Assembly: GCA_039720395.1 (NCBI GenBank)
Contig: CM077832.1
Span: 26,213,763-26,277,762, forward strand
Origin: Liquidambar formosana
Taxonomy: Eukaryota; Streptophyta; Magnoliopsida; Saxifragales; Altingiaceae
Reading direction: 5' to 3'
Length of the DNA: 64,000 bases
Shown here: positions 11,801-21,700 of the stretch, piece after piece
How the letters are laid out: every line of letters begins with the position of its first letter
Position numbering within the stretch: position 1 is the stretch's first letter
The notes under the pieces: model-generated
The model's database searches: none
What the model was told of the DNA's origin: nothing
What the model saw: only the letters and a program-made list of their open reading frames with translations
Program-made: the position numbers and the translations under genes

Positions 11801-12097
11801 ATCAATTCATCAAATTGAACCCATAAATACCTCAAATGCATCCATATAAACTCCAATTGGCAACTTGGAGATCATTTCAAGGTCAAATGGAAAGTTTATA
11901 ACCTAAAAGACGATTATACCCCTCAAGTCGCAAAAGTTCTTATTAACCCTTAAGATTGACTCCAAATCGAACCAAAATTCATAGACATCATCCTCAAGAC
12001 CCTAGAAACTCAATGCAAAAGACTAGACTTAAAAAGGAAACAAAAAGTCACATAAAATGACAAACCCTAGCTAAGATGGCAAAAATGGGATGTGACA
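8890..12097 (-). mobile_element. Solo LTR of a Tat/Ogre-type Ty3/gypsy element
   Basis: On the minus strand the LTR runs from TGTCACATCCC (12097) to ...GGGTCCACA (8890). The five bases ACATT flank it on both sides (8885-8889 and 12098-12102), a perfect target duplication. It therefore inserted into the left arm of the large TIR element and then lost its interior by LTR-LTR recombination. It shares with the other LTRs here a TATA box (TATAAATA, minus, 11116-11123), a CTACGTGGACTTTGATCC block followed by a TACGTAGG-type motif, and a GGAGTCGCCA segment (8927-8936). There is no primer site, gag or pol. Confidence 0.9.
11311..11390. other. GC-rich palindrome in the solo LTR
   Basis: The arms CTCGGGTGACCACC (11311-11324) and GGTGGTCACCCGAG (11377-11390) are perfectly complementary over 14 bases. 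The interior holds the self-complementary GCGGCTAGCCGC. The block lies upstream of the LTR TATA box. Related blocks with different arm sequences occur in the LTRs of elements A and C. Confidence 0.85.
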
Positions 12098-13084
12098 ACA
12101 TTATCTGCCGTTAGCTTAGAAAGTGTAGCCAAAATGTTGCATTTTGGGAAGAGAAACAACTCAAAGTATATAGCAAATTGAAGCTTTTATTCCCTTTCCT
12201 TTCCTATTCTCTCTCTTTCTCTCTCCTCTTCGATCAGATCCACTCACCGTTGGCACTAACACCTTTCCCCTGTCTGCTGGGACAGCTGACAGCCCTCATT
12301 ATCAAGTTGGTTAGGGTTTCGAGATCATGATTTGAAACCCAAAAAATTCGATCACGATTAGGGCGCACTTTGTCGATGGCTGTCCTTCAATTTCTTATTG
12401 GCTTCCACTAATTTGCTTCCTTCTTGCTTCCATACCCACGAAACCCAGGTATATGTTCAACTGATTTTTTATTTTTTGTAACCCTAACCCAAAAAATCTT
12501 ATATTCTTCTTGAAATCAGATTGTGACTTGGGGCACACTCCATTGACGGCGTTCCTTCCATGTCTCGTCGACCTCCATTAACCCCATTCCTTCTTGTTTC
12601 CACACCCCCAAAACCTAGGTATGTGTTTAACTAGATTTTTATTTTTATTTTTTAACCCTAACCCCAAAAATCTTATATTCTTTGATTTCTTTGTGGTTTG
12701 ATTACTATATGATGATATATGATTATTATTATTATTATTTTGTGTATTATGTTGCTGTTGCTAGGGATTAGGGATTTTTTTTTTTGGTTGGGTTTGTTGA
12801 TGAGTGAAAAATTAATATGACACAATGTAGATAATTTCTTATTGTTGATTTTCTGTTTCTTGTACTCTAACCAACAAGTTAACAACATTTCAAAAAAGAA
12901 AAAAGAAAAAAAATGGTCAATTCTTATGGTGAAGTTAGCTTGCTGTTGGGGAATCTTTTGTTAAAAAATCTGTTGGTTTATTTTTTATTTTTTTGAAAAA
13001 TGCATTACATGTTCAAAATTTTGTGTATGTGTGTGTGTGCGTATTGTGGTTGTTGGTAGTGTTGGGTTTATGGGTTAGGGATTC

Positions 13085-14110
13085 TGTAACACCCACATCC
13101 TTAAGTAGGTTACTTATTACTTAATATGTGGTTTGCATCATTTTTAAGAAGTTTGTCATTTTTTTTTTTGATGTATATTGATCATGTGTAGATGATAGAT
13201 GCATGGGTTTATCATTTCATAAGGGTGGAGATGCATGGAGGATTAAATTTTGCATTGGGTTATGCATAGAAATTTTTTTCAGCAAATGTACATTTTCAGA
13301 CGTCTGAATGTACATTTCAGATGTCTGAAAATTCCAGAGAGCAATGATTTTAGGGAAGATCAGATGTACATTTTCAGACGTCTGAATGTACACTTTTAAA
13401 TGTCTGAATGTACATTTTAGACGTCTGAAACTTGCGGGAGACAGTTTAAAAAAAAAAGGGACAAATGACGCATGTACCCCTCTTCTCCTTTTAAAACACC
13501 CTAAGTTTGGATCTAACACTCAATTTCAACCATTTTCATCAAGAAAGCTAGAGAGAGAGAAAGGGAGAGAGGAGAGAGAAAGGGCTTGTTTGGAGAGAGA
13601 AAAGTGGGTTTTTGGCTTGCATGTGTGGGTTTTTTACCCTCTCACCTCACTTTGATGCTTAGGGAAGCTTCCTAAGGGCTGGATTCATCTTCTACCACGT
13701 TTGGTTTGTAGATCAAGCTTGATTTGTGGAGCTTGGAGCTTATTCTTGCATTCTAAGCTTGGATTTCACCTTCTTAACACATTTTCTCTATGTTTGGTTC
13801 ATTGTTTTTTAGGTAGTGTAATTTTCATGGGTTTTAACCTTAGGGATGATAATGGGTTAGGATATAAGCCCATATATGTTGAATAAAATGTATATTTGTG
13901 TTATTTATGAGTTTACATGATTTTTGGGTGTATTATCATGTATATTTTGCAATGCACGTACTAAGGAGTCTAGTTTACACAACCCTATAATTATGAATAT
14001 CACATTTGATAACATGTGGATTGATGTATATGTGGCAATTTTGGTATATTTTGAATGTACATGCTATGTAAATTCTTGTTGGTCTATATTTTATACGCTT
14101 TTTATAGCCC
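13085..14110 (+). mobile_element. 5' part of a TGTAACACCC-type LTR, split by element A
   Basis: The segment begins TGTAACACCCACATCC, a common start of gypsy LTRs. It is interrupted at 14111 by element A, and its continuation is probably 24336-24538. It contains repeats of the palindrome TTCAGACGTCTGAA (13295-13308, 13373-13386, and a variant at 13416-13430) and a GAGAGAGAGAAAGGGAGAG leader-like tract near 13552-13580. Its far end was not identified, and its open frames (13386-13655, 13701-13886, 13924-14160) have no recognised similarity. Confidence 0.5.
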
Positions 14111-16379
14111 TGTCACACCCCATTTTTGTCACCTTAACTAGGGTACATAATTTCATGTAGGATTTTGAGTTCTTTTTGAGTCTAGTTTTTTGCATTGATT
14201 TTCTATGGCATTGAATATCATGTGTATGAATTTTGAAGTGATTTGGAGTTCATTTCGATAATCAATAAGAACTTTTGCGACTTTAAGGGCATAATCGTCT
14301 TTTAAGCCGTATATTTTCCATTTGACTTTGGAATGAATCCCGAGTCATTCCCTTGAGTTCATATGGTTATATAGAGTCTATATATAGGTTCGATTTGATG
14401 AACTAATGGTTTAAGATCAATTTGGCTCATAATGGTTCAGGTTGGCTAAAAGACCCTTTCTTGGTTCGCTCAAATTGACTCATGTGACCCACTCAATTTA
14501 TTCCCATTTAACTTCAATCGGGCTTTATTTACATCATAAACATGTTTTGAAAGGTTGATTTTTGATTTGGAAAGCATTTGGCTCAACCTTATGTGCAAAC
14601 CCTAGCTTTTGCGACGGTGGTGCACAGCGGTTAGCCGCCTTTGTAAAACCTAACCATGCACCCATAGTTAAGGATTTTTGTCCTAAAATGTCTAAAAATG
14701 TGTTCCTCATCAAACCACGGTCGTTTTGGCTTTTATTTCGTCAAAATCGGACTTAATTTGACCACCGAAAGACTTCCGGAAGGCGAAGGAGTCTAACCGA
14801 GGTATGCTGATGGGAGCCCTCGGGTGACCGTCCGGGGCCAGACGGTCAACCGTCCAAGCCCAGACGGTCACCCGAGGGAATCCGTCTTCAAGTGGGATTC
14901 TACCTCTTCCTTCCTCTTTTAATGGGTTTCTCCGCCCTTGCAACTTGTTTCCTTCTAAAATTGAGTACTTTGAGTTGTTTGAGCACCAAGAGAGTCTCTA
15001 ATAGCCCTAGGATCATTGTTTAATGAATTAATCTTAGCCATTGGTGATATTGGTGATATAAATGATATTCATGATGATTTGAGCATGTGTTAGAGTCATT
15101 TCATATGTTTTAATGCATAGTTGTGAAATTAGGGTTTCGACAACCCTAAATTCATGATGATTTGAGCAAATGATATTCATGATGATTTGAGCATGTGTTA
15201 GAGTCATTTCATATGTTTTAATGCATAGTCGTGAAATTAGGGTTTCGACAACCCTAAATTCACACAAGTTTCCTATAGCATGATAGAATAGGTTTTCTTT
15301 TCTATTTTTCTTCATGGTTATTATATATATGATATATATATATAGAATAACTATGATAGTTTTTGTATGCATGTAGTGAATTTTTATGGTTTTATGCATG
15401 ACATGAGATTAGGGTTGCATTAAGGTCTCTATTTATTCACTGTTTTTGTTGATAATATGATTAGTGGATGACTTTGAGCCTTAATACTATTTTGTCCAGA
15501 TTGTTATGTTATCCCTTTTGATATGCATTGAGCACTTGTAAGGGTGCAAACAGGTACAATAATTGCCTTATTGCAAATAAGGTCATTATCGCTTGAGCTT
15601 GCTATCAGCTTGGAGAAAATTGCATAAGGTAAGTAGGGTATGAAGTGTCCCAATTCACTTTTCCTAACCTTTCTTCTCTCTTCTCCCTCCTAGGGTTATT
15701 TTCTAATCGAGGGATATGGTGAATTCTAGGGTTTCTTTCCACCCCTTTCAAAAGTCTATATCTTTCATTGAAATCTTATTGAGAATCATTTTTCTTCGAA
15801 AATTGCTATGGAAGGAAACCTAAGGTTTGCCATAAGTCTCTATTAAGGTTTAACCCTATTCTTTTCGAACTACGTGGACTTTGATCCATGTATTTCACTG
15901 CATGGTACGTAGGCGCTGCTTTTGAGGCTCAAGTCCGTTCTAGGATCCAAGTATCCTAGGTTTTTCTTCTCTTTTCCTCTTTTTCTATTTTATTTTACTT
16001 GTTTGATTATGCATGGATGAGATGGATGGATGAAATATATGTTATGCATTCTGCCTTGTGATGATATATGATGATATTTGAGTGAAAAAGATCTTAAATT
16101 AGCCCAATTAAATTAAGAGACCAACTCGGGCGATGTGGGTGCCTATAGGCTTTGCCCAGAACCTTCCCACGTCGTAACTGAGCCTTCGAATCCAATTTTC
16201 TGGTTTCAAAGACTTTGCTTTTCCTTTAATGGAGTCATGTGGTTTTTGAAAATAAAACATTTTTATGGTTTTCCTCTTTTCCTTAAAAAATGAGGTGGCG
16301 ACTCCCTTTTTGTTTGTTATCTTTCACCTCTGTATTTTTTGCCAAACCCTTGTGGGCCGCGCTTTTTCGTGGGTTCATA
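14111..16379 (+). repeat. 5' LTR of element A, promoter deleted
   Basis: It starts TGTCACACCCC and ends GGGTTCATA. Compared with the 3' LTR it lacks about 470 bases between positions equivalent to 22635 and 23107, which contain the TATA box and the presumed start and leader. It also has a 108-base tandem duplication (copies start at 15064 and 15172). A GC-rich palindrome (CCCTCGGGTGACCGTC at 14817-14832 against GACGGTCACCCGAGGG at 14863-14878) is intact. A primer-site-like TGGCGACTCC lies at 16296-16305. Confidence 0.9.
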
Positions 16380-16382
16380 GTT

Positions 16383-16400
16383 TGGCGACTCCACTGGGGA
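16383..16400 (+). promoter_or_regulatory. Primer binding site of element A
   Basis: TGGCGACTCCACTGGGGA starts three bases after the 5' LTR. It reads as the complement of a tRNA 3' end, TCCCCAGTGGAGTCGCCA, which I recall as the arginine tRNA primer used by Ogre-type elements. A tRNA search would settle the identity. Confidence 0.85.
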
Positions 16401-17519
16401 TATTGAGGGCTAGACTCATTTAATTTGATTGGGCTGAATTAATTGCTTATTGTTTAAATAAAATCAATCACTTGCATTCGCTTGATTGTGTGCTTTCATT
16501 TATTGCATTGTGTGCGCAATTATTGCATGATGACTCGATTGTCCCTCGATGTATCCTTGCCAACTGATAGCCTAGTTCAACCTTGCTTTTCATGATTCCA
16601 TGTGTTGGGCGAAGCTATCAAACCTCTCTTGCCTAGTACCCTTGGGTATATTAAATGGACCAATCACGTACTACTGGACCCACGCGGCATTCCTGATGTC
16701 ACATGTGGTTAGGTATAAGGATTGGTACAAGCAAAGTTGAGGACCCTAGCCTACCCTCTTAAAAGAAAGAATTACATGTAATGGGCCCTTCTAGGGTATC
16801 ATTGAATCACGTTTTTGCACACACTTTGTTGTAATGATATGCTGCCAAATTTTTGTGAGATCATAAGATGTGATGAATGCTTGTGTTTGCTTTAACCATG
16901 GGTAATGATCAAGACTTAATATTATGTGGCCTCACCCACATACCCTTAACAACTACCTCCACCCTTCACCCAAGGGGCTCCCTAAAAGAGGGGGAGGAGT
17001 GACTAATTAAAGGTGTATGAGTTGAAATCATTTAATCATGGGTTTTAAAGTAGAATAATAGGGGCTTTTATAGAATGAAAGGTTTGATCAAGGGTTAAAA
17101 AGTAGGGGCTCATTTATCTTTATGTCCGTAGTATGTCACCTTACCCTTCGTCTTAAGGGACACTTTTAAGGATGAGGTGTCCAACTAAGGAGATATCATG
17201 TTTGGACCTGGCCCATAGTTTGCTTGCACATATTGCATTGTCATGTTTGGGGAAATGAAATTGTTGATTGTTTTAAAAATAGTTAATGGCTAGAACCTAA
17301 AGATGAGTGACTCACCTTCATGCCTTTAGTATGTCACCTTACACTTCAAGGTACCCTTAAGGGTGAGATGTCTAACTAGGGGCATGTTTTATAAGATTAC
17401 ACTTATCAAATTTAGTGCAGTCATGGAAAGCTTGTTAAAATGTTTTGGTTATGGCCTAAAAAGGGGAATTTTTGTTCTTAATGGAGGCCTAGGATTAAAC
17501 CCGTGATAACTTATTAAGG
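16401..17519 (+). other. Leader of element A between primer site and gag
   Basis: Non-coding leader. Two related blocks containing GTATGTCACCTTAC and a GAGRTGTCYAACTA end recur near 17130-17195 and 17330-17385. Each can fold locally, for example ACCCTTAAGGGT in the second. It could hold packaging signals, but that is inference. Confidence 0.5.
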
Positions 17520-18476
17520 TTGGTTAACGTGGGCTCTAACTTTGAACCTAAGATGGCCGAACGAACTAGCAATTCTATATTCAACCTCGAGGCTTGTCTT
17601 AGAACAATGATGGAGAAGCTTGACTACACCATTATGGTATCCGAGACCACGTTGAAGATGGCCCAGGAAATCCAACAGAAAATTTCAAAACCCGGATCTA
17701 AGGCCCTCGCTTTTGACAATCATCAAGGTTCTAATGATTCTGAATCCACCGAGGACCCTAGAGGGGAAGGAGAGGAACCACTTAAGACCAAGGAAAGGGA
17801 GTCCAAGACTGCATCAAGAGAAGATTTGACTGTGTTGGCTAACAAGGTGGAAGCTTTGGAAAGGACTTTGAAGGGGATTCGTAGGGTTGATGATATGGTG
17901 GATATGCGCACTTTGTCTTTGTTTCCAAAGGCTCGTATTCCACTCCAATTCAAAATGCCTGAGCTAGAGAAGTTCGATGGTACGGGTTGTCCTAAAACTC
18001 ACTTAAAGATGTATGTGTCAGCTATGCACCCCCGTGGGGCTAATAATGAATTATTGGCCCAAATGTTTCAAGAGTCGCTGGTTAGCTCTGCTTTGAAGTG
18101 ATTTTTGGCTTTGGAAGAATCTAGAACCAAGACTTGGGAGGACGTCTGCAATGAATTCACGAATCATTACAAATACAACACAGAGGTGGATGTGACTCGT
18201 AGGGATTTGGCGACTACTAAACAAGCCATGAATGAAACGTTTTCTTCTTTCATTACTAGGTGGAGAATCAAGGCTTCCCAGATGGCGAATCGACCCAAAG
18301 AAGAAGAATAAATCCAAATGGTGGTTAAGAACTTGCTTCCCATTTACCATGAGCATTTGTTTGCACATTACTTCCAAAATTTCAAGGCCTTAATTGGAGC
18401 TAGAACGCAGGTAGAAGATGCTATAGCTAATGGGACCATCGAGAACGAGGGGCAGGCTTATGGGGAATTTCCTTAG
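17520..18476 (+). pseudogene. gag of element A (retrotransposon capsid domain), two internal stops
   Basis: One reading frame runs through this span with stops at 18099-18101 (TGA) and 18309-18311 (TAA). The true start is not certain: 17520 is a TTG, and the first in-frame ATG is 17551. Residues 1-100 are polar with a coiled-coil-like ALERTLKGI segment. The retrotransposon gag domain starts near KMPELEKFDGTG. It then follows the family pattern through MYVSAMHPRGAN, the TWEDVCNEFTNHYKYN block, and ETFSSFITRWRIKASQM, to NLLPIYHEHLF. The TGA stands where the family has tryptophan and the TAA where it has glutamine, so both are single transitions. No zinc knuckle follows. The frame ends with TAG at 18474, where protease and pol would be expected. 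Confidence 0.88.
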
Positions 18477-20960
18477 GTTAATAATGTGAGTGGTAGTCCT
18501 CATTGACAACAAGATCATTTAGTGCTTGCTGTTGCACCAATTTTATCATGACTATCCATGATAAAGAGTTTAGGTTTTTGTTTGTTTTCTAGTTATTTGA
18601 TTGTTTTCATCCTTCAAGTCAAATGTCCTTTGAGTCTTTTGAGTCCTAGTTATTGTCGAGTCAAGATTTTCAATGTGTTTTTCTTCATTCCTTTAATAAG
18701 ATATTTGATTTCAAGAATTCCATTGTCTCTCTATTTCTCTTCTTATTAATCAATTGACAATCAAAGTGGCATGAAAATATTTCCTAAGAGGCTCAAAAGC
18801 GCATTCCACTAAAGGAGCAAATGATTAATGAATTGCGACTAATTGACTAGGAAACATGGGAAAGCTTAAAAGTGGTAAACATAAGGGACCACCCACCCAC
18901 CATACTGCATGAAGACATTAGTCAAGTAATTAAAGGTCTCGACGCCCTTACAAGAAGCAATTCGAAGATCAAAGGTAGAAATCGACTAGCATAGCTTGAG
19001 CTTTCCGAGATGTCTACTTCCTCTCCCTTAAAAGAAAAAAAATCAAAAGAAGGAAAAAATTATGAAAAGAAAAGAAAAATGAAAGAAAAAAAAAGTATAG
19101 AAGGAAAGGAGAGGGAAGGGGTCAACATATATCTAAGAGCACTAAGAAAGAAGATCAACAATAATCAAAAGAAGACTTTGTGATTAAGAAGACTAGATCA
19201 TCCGTTCGAGGAATGCAAAGAAGAGTTCAAGCTAAGGTAGGGTGGTCCCTATGTGGTTATATGTAGAGCCTAGGCCCGCTAGGTTGAAAACTTGAAAAGG
19301 CGACCTAGGCAAAAGTTAGGGCTTTTGAAAAAAAAAAAAAAAAAAAAAGAATGATGAAAAAAGGAAAGAGAATTTCTTGAACTACGAGGACTTGATTCTC
19401 CACCAAACAAAGAAATGTTAGTTTGTTTTATTAATGTCTTGTGAAGATCAAAGTGGAGATACATAGGCAGCCCATAAAGTCACTTTGGGTGCGGTCCAAT
19501 TCATTGAAAAAAGAAAAGAAAAAGAAAGAAAGAAAAGGGTTTTGTATGTAACCAACCATTGAAGGCAATTCTTTGTGATTAAGTTAAGAAGGAGCAGTTT
19601 CATTGATTGAATGTGAGCTTAAAATACTACATGCGATTGAGAGAGTTAATTTGATTATTCTTCTCTTTCAATTTGTTATTGTTTGACTTTCTCAATTCCT
19701 TTGTGTGTCCCTCCACTTTCATCCTTTGTTTCTCTTGAGTCCTGTGTGTCTTTAATGATCATAGACCTTGTCCCTTGAAAATTCTTACTCATCATGATTC
19801 ATTTGCAAAAGTCCATTAGATCTTACCTTGTCATACCTTTCGACCTAAGCTCTTGTCATAGATTCAATAATGGAAAAGGGGTAGCAGTAACCACTATAGA
19901 ATGATTTGCCTTAGCCATAGGCATGAGATTTCGTGAGATTGGGTGTTAATTTCTATGTAGCTAGGGCTGATTTATCTTACTTAATCAAAGAATGTGAATG
20001 TATTATGAACCTAGGGGCTGATTATGCTTGTTAAAGAAGAATTTGAATGTGTGCTGGGGCTGATTATACTTGTTGAAGAAGAATTTGAATGTGTGCTGGG
20101 GCTAGTTTGTTTGATCAGAGAACCTGAATGAATTAATGAAAAGAATGGGTTGAGACTTCATGAGTTGAAATTCTTTGCACTAAGGAGAAAAGGGAAAAAG
20201 AAAAGAAAAAGGAAAAGAAAAAGAAAAGAAAAGAAAAGAAGAGACGAAGAGCCCGCTAGGTTGAAAACCCAAAAGGGTAGCCTAAGCAAAAATTAGGGCA
20301 ACCCGCTAGATTAAAAACCCATAAGGGCAATCCAGGCAAAAATTAGGGTTTTGAAAAGAAATGAAGAAAGAAGAAGGGAAGATGAATTTCCACTCTATTC
20401 TATACCTTGAAAAAGAATCCATGGGTTTAATCAAATCCTCTTGAAATGCATTGTTTCCTAAAAAGGCTTGACCACAATTTCTGAAAGAAAATTGCATGAC
20501 TGTGCTAAGTCCGGATAAGTGACCTGAAAAGCTTTATGAGAAAAATTTGATGAAAATGATGATTGTTTCAATGTGTTTTCTTATGTGAGTTGCATGTCTT
20601 TTGGCTAAGCCATAACACATTTACAAAATAATCAATAGGAACTTTTCCCCAATCACTACAAAGACTAAGTGAAAAGATAATTTTTCAAAGTGTGAAGTTA
20701 CCAAAGTGATCTGAGAAATTGAAATTGTTTTCCTTGAAAAGGAACGAGATTTAAAGAGAAGTTTTCACCTAGAAGGGGTATGATTGTTGATTTTGTCGCA
20801 TGCTAGAAAAGCTTTGATAAAATGCAAATGTGAAAGGGTTAAGCTTTGTGATTTGTGCATAGGTTGATAACATTCGACCTTCGGATTTTTTATGATATTG
20901 GTATTGAGTTGTTTGATAGCGTTTGATTTATGACATTTGTGATTTGTTTGAATAGTTTTC
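18477..20960 (+). other. Non-coding interior of element A (post-pol type sequence)
   Basis: After gag there is no protease or pol. Instead come purine-rich tracts (AAAGAAAAGAAAA runs at 19030-19110, 19320-19350, 20185-20240). A recurring block with CCCGCTAGGTTGAAAA and CCTARGCAAAARTTAGGG occurs at about 19277, 20250 and 20300. A block GGAGATACATAGGCAGCCCA (near 19456) followed by GGTGCGGTCCAATT also occurs downstream of pol in element B in the same relative orientation. Confidence 0.7.
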
Positions 20961-20965
20961 CCCAT

Positions 20966-21395
20966 ATATTATCCACTGGTGTAACTGGTGTAGTATGTAA
21001 AGACCTTCATCGAACGTAGTTCGGTGTAAGCTATAGATACCTCATATTTTTCACCGGTGCAACTGGTGTAATATGGGAAGACCTTCATTGAACGCAGTTC
21101 GGTGTAAGTTATGGATACCTCATATTATTCACCGGTACAACTGGTGTAATATGGGAAGACCTTCATCGAACGCAGTTCGGTGTAAGTTATGGATACCTCA
21201 TATTATTCACCAGTGCAACTGGTGTAATATGGGAAGACTTTCATCGAACGCAGTTCGGTGTAAGTTATGGATACCTCATATTATTCACCAGTGCAACTGG
21301 TGTAATATGGGAAGACCTTCATCAAACGTAGTTCGGTGTAAGCTATGGATGCCTCATATTGTTCATTGGTGCAACTAGCGAACAATATGACAAAT
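20966..21395 (+). repeat. 78-base tandem array made of two hairpins per unit
   Basis: About five and a half copies of a 78-base unit. Each unit holds one hairpin CATCGAAC / GTTCGGTG with loop GCA, and a second CACCAGT / ACTGGTG with loop GCA framed by ATATTA and TAATAT. Several copy-to-copy changes keep the pairing through G-T wobble (CACCGGT with ACTGGTG). In the last copy the outer arms become CATATTGTTC and GAACAATATG, a perfect 10-base stem. The 101-codon open frame here is only the unit read in one frame (26 residues per copy). Confidence 0.9.
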
Positions 21396-21658
21396 ATGTG
21401 TGAAGAGTTCTATGGAACTCACGAGGAGTACCTTTGTGTGTGAGGAGTTCTGAGGAGTACCTTTGTCTGTGAGGAGTTCTGTAGTACTCATGAGGAGTAT
21501 GATTGTGTGTGGAAGCTAGTTTATGTATGACGAGTTCTATGGGTAGGTGGCTTCCGACTTATAGAATTCAGTGACATGGTCACCTTCTTTTTCATATGTT
21601 TCCCCGGTGGGTATTAATGAAATTAATTTCACCAAGCAAAAATGGGTTGTTCTTCTAT

Positions 21659-21700
21659 CATTGGTTCACAAGTGAAACTTGTTCACCAATGAGGGGCTTC
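21659..21700 (+). promoter_or_regulatory. PPT-side hairpin and polypurine tract of element A
   Basis: CATTGGTTCACAAGT, loop GAA, ACTTGTTCACCAATG forms a 15-base stem with a short internal mismatch. It is followed at once by the plus-strand primer tract GAGGGGCTTC and then the 3' LTR at 21701. The same arrangement, with different inner-stem sequence, occurs in elements B and C. Confidence 0.8.

Noticed and set aside
16383..16400. tRNA gene at the primer binding site
   Set aside because: Only 18 bases complementary to a tRNA 3' end; no cloverleaf or Pol III boxes.
21073..21378. Open frame with four copies of a 26-residue repeat
   Set aside because: The repeat is the 78-base tandem unit read in one frame; no start context or family, and other frames are also open in part.
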